DNA of 64,000 nucleotides from Faecalicatena_A orotica. Its GTDB lineage: Bacteria; Bacillota; Clostridia; Lachnospirales; Lachnospiraceae. Within the stretch, counting starts at the first letter, position 1; every line of letters starts with the position of its first letter. Made by a program: the position numbers and the translations under genes. The stretch lies in the NCBI RefSeq assembly GCF_040545875.1, contig NZ_JBEPMR010000001.1; one strand, written 5' to 3'. The notes beneath the pieces are model-generated. The model searched no databases. It had not been told where the DNA came from and saw only the letters and a program-made list of their open reading frames with translations. Positions 8,507 to 16,400 of this stretch are shown here, one piece after another.

Positions 8507-8956
8507 AATGCATTCTTCGCCGCAAATATGATAAAAGAATTATACCCCTTTCCCTGACTGGATTCAATTATCTCTATTCCTCTTTTTCACCTTTTATAAA
8601 TATCTTATATTAAATTAATAAATATTTCCATTTCTCGTCACAATGCATTCACAATTGGTTGTTATTCTATATACATGAAAAACAGAAGACGATGGCTGCA
8701 CTTGCAGCGTGCATCTGCGGCCATTGGACTTCGCCTAAAACTTACAATTAACAATTTCAGATAGATTTTCCCTTTTCTCTGGGCTGCTGCATGTATGACA
8801 TGTCAGCAGTCCTTTCCTTTTCCTGCCCCAGCCTATTTTATCTGGGATAAGTTCCCTGACTGTTTTTCGCCCCCGCTTATTTAGTACTTTTTCACAATTT
8901 CTCTCTTCTTTTTTGGTCATCCACTATAATTTTCACAACTAATTTTCAATTTAGCA
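8507..8956. other. Intergenic stretch without a convincing gene
   Basis: An AT-rich region with no ORF that has both a ribosome site and plausible codon use. It contains one imperfect palindrome at about 8682-8733 (GAAG..GATGGC against GCCAT..CTTC) and an isolated TATAAT at 8925-8930 without a good -35. Confidence 0.5.
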
Positions 8957-8985
8957 TTGCATTTTCCCGGCAAATAGTGTATGGT
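8957..8985 (+). promoter_or_regulatory. Probable promoter of the riboswitch-permease transcript
   Basis: TTGCAT (8957-8962), 17 bases, TATGGT (8980-8985). It would start transcription near 8992, just before the tandem operator motif and the purine aptamer. The -10 is weak, and the TATAAT at 8925 is an alternative. Confidence 0.4.
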
Positions 8986-8996
8986 AATTATAGGTT

Positions 8997-9033
8997 CCAA
9001 ACGAATTTTTAGATAAACTAAATAATTTTTAGG
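8997..9033. promoter_or_regulatory. Tandem palindromic operator motif shared with the ssnA/regulator region
   Basis: The strong copy ACTAAATAATTTTTAGG (9017-9033) and a weaker copy CCAAACGAATTTTTAGA (8997-9013) lie 20 bp apart centre to centre. The same pair with the same 20-bp spacing occurs at 33093-33129, between ssnA and the YheO-type regulator. This suggests the purine-cluster regulator also controls this permease. If transcription starts near 8992, the site lies within the start of the transcript, which would favour repression here. Confidence 0.55.
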
Positions 9034-9037
9034 TCGT

Positions 9038-9104
9038 AAATTTATATATGCCCATAATTGGTTGGGCGTCTCTACCAGCTACCGTAATAGCTGTCTATAA
9101 ATTT
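9038..9104 (+). ncRNA. Purine riboswitch aptamer (guanine-type, variant J3/1)
   Basis: P1 AAATTTATA (9038-9046) pairs perfectly with TATAAATTT (9096-9104). P2 is GCCCA/TGGGC (9050-9054, 9063-9067) with L2 TAATTGGT. J2/3 is GTCTCTACC. P3 is AGCTA/TAGCT (9077-9081, 9088-9092) with L3 CCGTAA, so the GG of L2 can pair with the CC of L3 as in all purine aptamers. J3/1 reads GTC: the specificity base is C (guanine-like), but the preceding base, A in the usual GAC, is U. J1/2 reads TAT instead of TAA. It lies upstream of a purine permease gene. Confidence 0.88.
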
Positions 9105-9155
9105 CCCGTATGGATCATGGTGCAGGGAAATATAGACGAGTCCGGTAGTTTTTTT
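9079..9155 (+). terminator. Riboswitch expression platform: terminator that competes with the aptamer
   Basis: GTCTATaaATTTCCC (9093-9107) pairs with GGGAAATATAGAC (9125-9137), giving 13 pairs with a two-base bulge. CTACC (9079-9083) can extend it with GGTAG (9144-9148), followed at once by seven T residues (9149-9155). The 5' arm uses the 3' strand of P1, J3/1 and part of P3, so a ligand-stabilised aptamer would prevent the terminator. This predicts an ON switch. Confidence 0.7.
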
Positions 9156-9437
9156 GTATCCAGATATTTCCTATCATCTCATCCATTTAGAATCATCGTA
9201 CCTGTTCTGCTTCAGGAACAGTTACATACGGCATCAGATACAACAGCAGCCAACAGCCAGAATTCAGGAAAAAGGAGGTGTGTAAAACATAAGTTTCTCT
9301 CGAGAAACTCACGCCTGCGTCAGGCGCAGGACGGCATCTGCCATAACAGGCATGCTTTGACTGCTTAGAATATCAACCTAGAAAAAATGATTAGCTCACA
9401 GGGAAGATTTCCCGGGGAGTGGAGGTAGGAGGGAATT
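9156..9437 (+). other. Long leader between riboswitch terminator and permease gene
   Basis: This leader of about 280 bases carries no convincing ORF. An AAAGGAGGTG site at about 9272 is followed by no usable start codon. At 9292-9330 two adjacent hairpins occur, AGTTTCTC/GAGAAACT and CCTGCG/CGCAGG, resembling a unit at 24788-24820. A TAGGAGGG site precedes ATG 9438. Confidence 0.5.
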
Positions 9438-10811
9438 ATGAATTTAGACAAAATATTTCATCTAAAAGAAAATCACACAGACGTTAAAACAGAGATTCTG
9501 GCGGGTATTACGACATTTATGACAATGGCTTACATCCTGGCCGTCAACCCTAACATTCTGGCTGAATCGGGAATGGACCGGGGGGCTGTATTTACGGCAA
9601 CCGCCCTGGCAGCCTTTATCGCGACCTGCCTGATGGCCATCCTGTCCAATTACCCATTTGTTCTGGCTCCCGGTATGGGACTGAACGCTTACTTTACATA
9701 CACGGTAGTCATGGGTATGGGATATGACTGGCAGATGGCTCTGAGTGCAGTATTCATTGAAGGTATTATTTTTATTGTTCTGTCACTGACCAATGTCCGT
9801 GAAGCCATCTTCAATGCGATTCCTATGAACCTGAAACATGCTGTTTCTGTAGGTATCGGATTATTTATCGCATTCATCGGACTTCAGAATGCCAAGATCG
9901 TTGTAGATTCCTCTACACTGGTTGGCGTATTCTCCTTTAAGAGTTCCATCGAGAACGGAACATTCAACACAGAAGGGATTACGGTGCTGCTGGCACTTGT
10001 CGGACTTCTGATCACTGCCATCCTTCTTGTAAAGAAGGTAAAAGGCAATATCCTGTGGGGAATCCTGATCACCTGGCTGCTCGGCATCGTCTGTCAGCTC
10101 GTCGGAATATACAAACCGACACCAGAGGCCGGATGGTTCAGCCTGCTCCCTGATTTTTCAGCAGGTATTTCTGTCCCGAGTCTTGCGCCGACATTCATGC
10201 ACATGGATTTCTCAAAGGTATTTACACTGGACTTCGTAATCATCATGTTTGCATTCCTGTTTGTAGATATGTTCGATACGCTTGGAACCCTCATTGGTGT
10301 TGCATCCAAGGCTGATATGCTTGACAAAGACGGGAAGCTCCCGAGAATCAAGGGCGCCCTTATGGCAGACGCTGTCGGAACATCTGTTGGTGCCGCACTC
10401 GGAACATCTACGACAACTACATTTGTGGAAAGTGCATCCGGAGTATCTGAAGGCGGACGTACAGGACTGACAAGTATCACTGCTGCACTGCTCTTTGGAC
10501 TGTCCCTGTTCCTGTCACCGATCTTCCTTGCAATCCCGTCGTTCGCAACTGCACCGGCGCTGATTATCGTAGGATTCCTGATGCTGACATCCATCGTTAA
10601 GATTGACTTTGAAGATTACACAGAGACCATCCCGGCATTCATCTGTATCATTGCAATGCCGTTTATGTACAGCATTTCCGAAGGCATCTCATTCGGAGTT
10701 ATCTCTTATGTAGTCATCAATCTTGTAACAGGAAAGGCAAAAGAGAAAAAGATTAGTTTACTTATGTATATACTGGCCATATTGTTCGTTTTGAAATATG
10801 TGCTGATTTAA
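9438..10811 (+). CDS. Guanine/hypoxanthine permease family protein (AzgA/PbuG type)
   Basis: A 457-residue integral membrane protein with about 12-14 helices. It has the AzgA-like signatures TEILAGITTFMTMAYILAVNP at the N-terminus, NYPFVLAPGMGLNAYF (about residues 74-88), VDMFDTLGTLIGVASKA and ALGTSTTTTFVESASGV. These belong to the COG2252 guanine/hypoxanthine/adenine:H+ symporters. Length is normal. The gene sits behind a purine riboswitch with a terminator platform and a copy of the operator found at the purine catabolic cluster 24 kb away, so it probably feeds that pathway as well as salvage. A perfect terminator follows at 10821. Confidence 0.93.
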   Translation: MNLDKIFHLKENHTDVKTEILAGITTFMTMAYILAVNPNILAESGMDRGAVFTATALAAFIATCLMAILSNYPFVLAPGMGLNAYFTYTVVMGMGYDWQMALSAVFIEGIIFIVLSLTNVREAIFNAIPMNLKHAVSVGIGLFIAFIGLQNAKIVVDSSTLVGVFSFKSSIENGTFNTEGITVLLALVGLLITAILLVKKVKGNILWGILITWLLGIVCQLVGIYKPTPEAGWFSLLPDFSAGISVPSLAPTFMHMDFSKVFTLDFVIIMFAFLFVDMFDTLGTLIGVASKADMLDKDGKLPRIKGALMADAVGTSVGAALGTSTTTTFVESASGVSEGGRTGLTSITAALLFGLSLFLSPIFLAIPSFATAPALIIVGFLMLTSIVKIDFEDYTETIPAFICIIAMPFMYSISEGISFGVISYVVINLVTGKAKEKKISLLMYILAILFVLKYVLI

Positions 10812-10820
10812 AAACGCAAA

Positions 10821-10862
10821 AAAGACGGGAAATGTTTTGGCTGACATTTCCCGTCTTTTTTT
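10821..10862. terminator. Strong bidirectional intrinsic terminator
   Basis: AAAGACGGGAAATGT (10821-10835) pairs perfectly with ACATTTCCCGTCTTT (10844-10858), flanked by A and T tracts on both sides. It lies between the permease and the convergent DUF975 gene. Confidence 0.92.
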
Positions 10863-10868
10863 GTCCGT

Positions 10869-11576
10869 TTATCTGATATATCCGTTCTGATATGCCATTG
10901 CACGATTAAATGAATATAATTCCGCAAATGTGGCCTGACGGTATGGTTCTGCATAGAAGACACCGACAATCCCGCCTGTCATGACTGTGAGGATGCCCCA
11001 GCCGATAAAGGACAAATCCAGTACAAATGCCTCCCACTTCTGCCCCATCATCATCTTATTACTGATGAGGAAGGCTTCTTCTCTCGGCATTCCCGGATTC
11101 TCCGCAATGATGTATGGCACCATGAGATATTCATAGTGTTTTATGATACCCGGTACTATGAATAAGAGCGACCACAGGGCGGTAAACAAGTCTCTGAGGA
11201 ACATAATCAGAACGATATTACCATAATTTCCCGACTTGAATCCGTAAGCAAGGGTTCCTGCCGTAACCGGTTCGGTCTGGTTCAGTACAAAGAAGCGGCA
11301 GCCTCCTGCAATCAGTACATTTCCGACAAATACATCAAAAACGACCATCCCTACTCCGAGAACACCTGCCGCAGCTATGACTGTGGCATAGATCAGAGAA
11401 GATTCAGAGAAATAGCCTCCCCCGTAAAAGGAATGGCGTCCGCGCGCGCCATTGGAACCTGATGCATAAAATATTGTTGTTATGATTGACATGACCAGCG
11501 CTACGGCAACAGCTGACCAGTAATTTCTCCGGAACGCCTGTTTGGCCCTCATTTTTAGGCTCATTCGATTCCACAT
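10869..11576 (-). CDS. DUF975 family membrane protein
   Basis: About 235 residues. The N-terminus MWNRMSLKMRAKQAFRRNYW and the block LFIVPGIIKHYEYLMVPYIIAENP followed by REEAFLISNKMMMGQKWEAFVLDLSF are diagnostic of DUF975, a multi-helix membrane family common in clostridia with no established function. A longer reading from 11606 is possible, but the AGGAGGGTGAT ribosome site lies immediately before ATG 11576. It is monocistronic, converging on the permease terminator. Five or six membrane helices are apparent. Confidence 0.88.
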   Translation of the reverse strand: MWNRMSLKMRAKQAFRRNYWSAVAVALVMSIITTIFYASGSNGARGRHSFYGGGYFSESSLIYATVIAAAGVLGVGMVVFDVFVGNVLIAGGCRFFVLNQTEPVTAGTLAYGFKSGNYGNIVLIMFLRDLFTALWSLLFIVPGIIKHYEYLMVPYIIAENPGMPREEAFLISNKMMMGQKWEAFVLDLSFIGWGILTVMTGGIVGVFYAEPYRQATFAELYSFNRAMAYQNGYIR

Positions 11577-11694
11577 AATAATATCACCCTCCTGTATAAT
11601 GAGCATTCTTAACTTAAGTCTTTTTCATTATACTCTGCGCGGAGATTAAAATCCACCATAATATTCTTAATTCGGTAGAGGCTGATATCTTGTG

Positions 11695-11839
11695 GTTACT
11701 GTTCACACCGTGCCGTGCACCCTGCTGCACGGCATCGGGCCAATAAAGTGATGGTCTCAGGGCATCTGCTTCTCGCCGAAGGCGACTTGAAATAAGCAGA
11801 TGCCGTTACTGTGCACGCCCGCAGGGTGTGAACAGTAAC
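11695..11839. repeat. Branched palindrome with one outer stem and two inner hairpins
   Basis: The outer stem GTTACTGTTCACACC (11695-11709) is perfectly complementary to 11825-11839. Inside lie hairpin TGCCGTGCA/TGCACGGCA (11711-11734) and hairpin GGCATCTGCTT/AAGCAGATGCC (11761-11804), the latter capped by TCGCC-GAA-GGCGA. It lies 20 bases past the end of the GltD-like gene and has no T tract. It may be a dispersed mobile palindrome or a structured RNA end. Confidence 0.7.
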
Positions 11840-11859
11840 ATCTTGTAGGTCAATATACC

Positions 11860-13086
11860 TTAAGAGGAAATCCCCCTCATATACAGGTCCATCGACTCTG
11901 CCACTGTTTTGGAGTGGGCGACTGCCTCAACGACGGTCCGTGCCCCGTTTACAACATCCCCGCTTGCAAAAATCTCCGGCCTTGAGGTCCGGCCTTTTTC
12001 ATCGGCCAGCAGTAAACCACGAGGGTTTGCTTCCAGGCCTTTAGTCGTATTCACCAGCTGGTTCCGTGGTCCCTGGCTGATTGAGATGATGACACTGTCA
12101 GCGTGGTACAGTCTTTCTGTACCGGGAATCTGTTCCACCGTACCGTCCTCATTTTCTCTCGCATCGGCAAAAATGACCCCTTCATCGGTGATTTCGAGCG
12201 GAATTTTCAGATATATGAATTCTACGCCCTCTAAAACCGCATAATCGAATTCATGCCGGCTTGCTGCCACCGTGGATTCCCGTGAAAAACACTGAAGCTC
12301 CCTGACTCCTTTCCTCAGCGCTGTTCTGGCTACGTCCATCGCCGCATTTCCTGCCCCGATTACGATAACCTTCTCCCCAAGGTGAAAACTGTCCGGATTG
12401 TTCAGGTAATTGATCCCGTAGTGCACGTGGCCCAGCGTCTCGCCTTTTATATGCAGGGCATTCGGGCGCCACACACCGGTGCCGATAAAGATGGAACGGT
12501 AGCCGTCTCTTAAAAGGTCGTCAATCGTGATGGCACCTCCGATCGTTGTATTCGGCCTGACTTTGATTCCCTTCAGGAGCAGGTGCCGATACTCAAAGTC
12601 ATCTAGTATACTTTTCGGCAGGCGGAACTCCGGTATTCCGTAACGGAGCACCCCGCCGATTTTATCTTTGCTTTCGAATATGGTTACCTGATAGCCTTTT
12701 CTGGCAAGGAGTACGGCTATGGTAAGCCCAGCCGGGCCGGAGCCGATAATGGCTGTACGCATCCCATTGGACGGTGCCGGGCCTTTTACCATTTTAGAAC
12801 TGTACGTGCCGGAGATATAGTTTTCAATCGTAGAAAAATGTACCGGTGCACCTTTCCTTGCGAGTACGCAGTGTCCCTCGCATTGTTTCTCATGATTGCA
12901 GATCAGACTGCATACCGTGGTCAGAGGGTTGTTCTCAAACAGCTTCCAGCCCGCCTCATCCAGATGGCCGTCCAGCATCAGCCGGATGACTTCCGGTATC
13001 GGAGTGCCGATGGGACATCCTTTCTGGCACTGCGGATTTTTGCAGTTCAGGCAGCGGTTCGCCTCATCAAGTACATGTGCCGCCAT
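11860..13086 (-). CDS. GltD-like FAD/NAD(P) oxidoreductase with N-terminal Fe-S ligands
   Basis: A 408-residue protein related to the small subunit of glutamate synthase and the NfnB/SudA group. Two N-terminal cysteine clusters, CLNCKNPQCQKGC and CSLICNHEKQCEGHC, bind [4Fe-4S] centres. AIIGSGPAGLTIAVLLARKG (about residue 112) is the FAD-binding motif, IVIGAGNAAMDVARTALRKG (about 240) the NAD(P) motif, and IFASGDVVNGARTVVEAVAHSK the C-terminal FAD motif. It is transcribed alone, without a glutamate synthase large subunit, so it may be a free-standing NAD(P)H:acceptor or ferredoxin-linked reductase. Precise substrates are not deducible. The same domain set forms the middle of YgfK at 28495-31488. 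Confidence 0.88.
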   Translation of the reverse strand: MAAHVLDEANRCLNCKNPQCQKGCPIGTPIPEVIRLMLDGHLDEAGWKLFENNPLTTVCSLICNHEKQCEGHCVLARKGAPVHFSTIENYISGTYSSKMVKGPAPSNGMRTAIIGSGPAGLTIAVLLARKGYQVTIFESKDKIGGVLRYGIPEFRLPKSILDDFEYRHLLLKGIKVRPNTTIGGAITIDDLLRDGYRSIFIGTGVWRPNALHIKGETLGHVHYGINYLNNPDSFHLGEKVIVIGAGNAAMDVARTALRKGVRELQCFSRESTVAASRHEFDYAVLEGVEFIYLKIPLEITDEGVIFADARENEDGTVEQIPGTERLYHADSVIISISQGPRNQLVNTTKGLEANPRGLLLADEKGRTSRPEIFASGDVVNGARTVVEAVAHSKTVAESMDLYMRGISS

Positions 13087-13176
13087 AGTATATTTCCTCC
13101 TTCACTTTTGATATCTCTACCATACTAAATTTTCCGTGAAAGCATTATAAAAATTTTTATTGATTCTAGTACAATT

Positions 13177-14586
13177 TTATGCCTGATTCTTTCCCTCTCT
13201 CTTTGCCCTGAGGAATTCAACGTTGGCTTCTACTTTCTTCTTTGTCAGCGGATATACAAAGATCAGCATTAAGGCAACACAGATAAACAGGATTCCCGGG
13301 ACAATCGTTGCCAGCTTATAAAGGCCGCTTAATACTTCTGCCGTCTGGGTTTTTGCAGCAGATGCATAACCAATGATACCAAGCGCATACCCGCCGAGTC
13401 CCCCTGCGAGTGCCTGCCCTACTTTTCTTGCAAAAGAATAAACCGCATAGACCGTTCCATCCTCTCTTTTACCGCTCTTTACTTCCACATCATCGATGAC
13501 GTCAATAATGTTTGCCCAGATAATCAGGTTAAAGTAGTTGACCCCGAGGTAGCCAACTGCTGCCGCAATAGCAAATACCCATACGTTTTTTACATTCAGG
13601 AAGCCAAGTGCAAGGAAAACCGCCCCTGTAAAAATGGTTGCAACGGCCGCTGATTCTTTTTTCCCGTATTTCTTAACAACGACTCCTGTAATTGTCGCCA
13701 TGAGCAGGGAGCATACCATCGTGATCATATTGTAAACAGAAAGTGCCTTTATGTTACTAAAATAATCCGCATAGAGATAGGTGTTGACGCTGGAAAGCAT
13801 CAGCGAACTCAGCAGGAGGAAAATGGCTGCGCCTATAATCCCAAGCAGCGCCCTGTTGGAGAAAATCGCTCCAAATGTCTTTGCCAGGGAGATTTTCTCC
13901 GCATTCGGGTCCGGCTGGATCTTGATACGCTCTGTCGTACACTTGTAGCAGATGATGTAGCAGATAATCGCGCATACTGAGAAGATTCCTGCAACTACCG
14001 GGAAAATTTTCCCGTCATTCCGGATAACCTGGTTGCCGGCTGCATCAGTCATATAGATGATCATCGGACCGCCCACACCGATAACAAGCTGTGCCAGTGT
14101 TGCACCGATACTTCTGAATGTAGAAAGTGCGGTACGCTCTTCCGGGACATCTGTGATCGCAGATGCCATAGAACCATATGGTATATTGATCCCGGTATAG
14201 CAGATACTGCCCCACAGGATGTATGTAGCATACATATAGATCATCTTTACAGTCATGGAAGCGTCTGCCAGAGATGACTGGTACATCAGGAAGCTGGCAA
14301 TTGCCACCGGACCTGCCATGATCCGGATCCAGCGCCTGAATTTCCCGTCTTTTCCCGGCTTGCATGTATCCACGATTCTGCCCATTGTTACATCCGTGAA
14401 TGCATCCACAAACCTAGCCACAAGGAATAATGTCCCCACGGCCGCCCCGCTGATACCCAGCACCTTCATGTAAAATACCATGAGAAAAGTACTGGAAAAT
14501 ATAAATGTGAAATCATTTCCGAAATCACCGAACATATAGCCGATTTTATCTTTCAGCCCAAATGGCTTTACTGCTTTTTCATTCAT
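13177..14586 (-). CDS. GPH-family sugar:cation symporter (MelB/YicJ type)
   Basis: About 469 residues and 12 membrane helices. The N-terminal FGLKDKIGYMFGDFGNDFTF and VDAFTDVTMGRIVD, and the C-terminal SKxDGTVYAVYSFARKVGQALAGGLGG-type segments, are characteristic of glycoside-pentoside-hexuronide symporters. The frame extends to 14634, but AGGAGGG just before ATG 14586 fixes the start and leaves 29 bases after the GH3 gene. It is the last gene of the leftward unit HAD, GH3, GPH and probably imports the substrate of the GH3 enzyme. The exact sugar is unknown. Confidence 0.9.
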   Translation of the reverse strand: MNEKAVKPFGLKDKIGYMFGDFGNDFTFIFSSTFLMVFYMKVLGISGAAVGTLFLVARFVDAFTDVTMGRIVDTCKPGKDGKFRRWIRIMAGPVAIASFLMYQSSLADASMTVKMIYMYATYILWGSICYTGINIPYGSMASAITDVPEERTALSTFRSIGATLAQLVIGVGGPMIIYMTDAAGNQVIRNDGKIFPVVAGIFSVCAIICYIICYKCTTERIKIQPDPNAEKISLAKTFGAIFSNRALLGIIGAAIFLLLSSLMLSSVNTYLYADYFSNIKALSVYNMITMVCSLLMATITGVVVKKYGKKESAAVATIFTGAVFLALGFLNVKNVWVFAIAAAVGYLGVNYFNLIIWANIIDVIDDVEVKSGKREDGTVYAVYSFARKVGQALAGGLGGYALGIIGYASAAKTQTAEVLSGLYKLATIVPGILFICVALMLIFVYPLTKKKVEANVEFLRAKREGKNQA

Positions 14587-14615
14587 CTTCTTTCCCTCCT
14601 GAAATGATCCTTGTA

Positions 14616-16325
14616 TTAGAATCTTGTCTCCCATCTTCCACAGAATACATTTTCATTGTACCGTCCCTTAAACTCGCTTCTGCCCATCATCTTCTCCAGT
14701 GTTGCCGCGAAGCTCTCGTGATGGTCCATATAAGAATTGATGTAACATCTTGCCATCGGCACATCAATCAGGTTGTTTGTATTGCTTAAGGATACCACGA
14801 ATGTCGGGAGTTCTGACATATACCACGGCTGTTTTGCAGGCTCATCCCATTTCACGCGCATAGTATTGTACTGAGCGAATCCCTGTACATTGAGAATCAG
14901 GAGTACACAGTCATAATTCTTTTTAAACTCCTCTATTTTACCTTTCTTTGCCGGGACCTCAGAGTCCACCTCGAATCCTGCTTCTTCAAGCTGGGAAACG
15001 ATATCCGCAATGATGTTCTTATCATTGGACTCGAACTTCATACCCGCGATCACGGTAGCCTCCGAACCGATATACATCAGTTTTATTCTTTTATATTTTT
15101 CCGGTGTCATCGGCAGGTAGTGCAGACGGTCTTTCACCAGTGTCACATACTTGTCAGCGAATTCCTTTGACGCCCTGTGGTGTTCCTCACACCCGACCAC
15201 TGAAAGGTTCTCCTTCGGTGCCGTCAGAGTGCCTTCCTTCTGAAGCGTGTGAAGGTTCAGTGCCGCTTTCACACCGAGGATCCTGTGAAGTGCATCATGC
15301 AGGCGTTCCTCCGTAATCGTTCCGTTTTTGTAGCCTTCCATCATGTAACCGAAATCTTCCTCCCTGTCATTGAAAAACAGGTACATGTCGCAGCCTGCCG
15401 CTATTGCCTGCGGAACCTGGCGGCTTCTTGGTATTGTCGCACCGAACATTCCGATCATGTGGGAAGCATCTGTTACAACAAGGCCGTTGAATCCCAGCTG
15501 CCCCTTTAAAAGACCGGTAATCAGTTCCGGTGCCAGTGTTGCCGGAAGGATATCCTCGTCCTTGATGCCGGGGCACAGCTTCTTAGAATATGCAGGAAGT
15601 GCAATATGTCCAGCCATGATTGTCATGACTCCTTCCTCAATCAGTTCCCTGTAAACCTTACCGTATGTCTGGTCCCACTTCTCACAGTCGAACTCATTGA
15701 TTCCCATAATGAGGTGCTGGTCATTTTCCTCTGTTCCGTCTCCCGGGAAATGCTTCATACAGGTAGCCATATTCTGCGTCTTCATTCCCTTAAAAAATGA
15801 CTTTGCATAACGGATGACATCGTCCGGATTATCATTGAATGCCCGCAGCTGCACAATTGTATTTCTCCAGTTGTAGGTCAGGTCTACAATCGGTGCAAAG
15901 TTCCAGTTGCATCCTACCGCAGCTGCTTCCCGTGCGGATATTTCCGCCATCTTAAATACTGCTTCCTCTGAATCGATCGCTGCCATAGCCGCCCCGTTTG
16001 CAATCGGCGTCCCGCCCTGTGTTCCGCCATTTCCGCCAGCTTCACAATTCGATGCAATCAGAAGTGGGATTTTTGTCGTCCTCTGCAGGCAGTCTGCCAT
16101 CTCCCACAGTTCTTCCTTCGGCGCATTGTGGTAACGGATTGCCCCCGGATGGTAGGTATCCAGAATCTTTTTGATGTTCTCCGGTTTTCTTTCTTCCTCG
16201 TTTGATACCATGTTGACAAAAAGCTGCCCGATTTTTTCCTCCGTGGTCATCCCCGCAATCGTGTTTTCCACCCACTGGATCTGTTCCTCGTTCAGATAAT
16301 AAGGTTTTTCTTTTAAATTTACCAT
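14616..16325 (-). CDS. GH3 beta-N-acetylhexosaminidase-like glycosidase (NagZ clade)
   Basis: A 569-residue cytoplasmic enzyme without signal peptide. The TIM-barrel domain has the NagZ-type loop KHFPGDG followed by TEENDQH, which keeps the Asp-His dyad that replaces a Glu acid/base in this clade. The nucleophile Asp is in GLVVTDASHMIGMFG. A C-terminal alpha/beta domain of about 200 residues follows. The family motif normally has His or Leu where this protein has Asp (PGDG), and Ser or Thr between the Asp and His where this has Gln. Encoded between a HAD protein and a GPH symporter, it probably cleaves an imported amino-sugar glycoside or muropeptide fragment. Confidence 0.85.
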   Translation of the reverse strand: MVNLKEKPYYLNEEQIQWVENTIAGMTTEEKIGQLFVNMVSNEEERKPENIKKILDTYHPGAIRYHNAPKEELWEMADCLQRTTKIPLLIASNCEAGGNGGTQGGTPIANGAAMAAIDSEEAVFKMAEISAREAAAVGCNWNFAPIVDLTYNWRNTIVQLRAFNDNPDDVIRYAKSFFKGMKTQNMATCMKHFPGDGTEENDQHLIMGINEFDCEKWDQTYGKVYRELIEEGVMTIMAGHIALPAYSKKLCPGIKDEDILPATLAPELITGLLKGQLGFNGLVVTDASHMIGMFGATIPRSRQVPQAIAAGCDMYLFFNDREEDFGYMMEGYKNGTITEERLHDALHRILGVKAALNLHTLQKEGTLTAPKENLSVVGCEEHHRASKEFADKYVTLVKDRLHYLPMTPEKYKRIKLMYIGSEATVIAGMKFESNDKNIIADIVSQLEEAGFEVDSEVPAKKGKIEEFKKNYDCVLLILNVQGFAQYNTMRVKWDEPAKQPWYMSELPTFVVSLSNTNNLIDVPMARCYINSYMDHHESFAATLEKMMGRSEFKGRYNENVFCGRWETRF

Positions 16326-16400
16326 GTTGGTTCCTCCTGCTCTTTCAAGAATATTTTCTATCTGTTTCTTTCTTCTTAATTTGTTATAGCCTCGTCTTTG

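Noticed and set aside
8735..8920. 61-residue leftward ORF
   Set aside because: No ribosome site, no motif, highly basic low-complexity content in an AT-rich intergenic region.
9048..9368. 106-residue rightward ORF
   Set aside because: It begins inside the P2 stem of the purine aptamer and crosses the riboswitch terminator; there is no ribosome site and the RNA structure explains the sequence.
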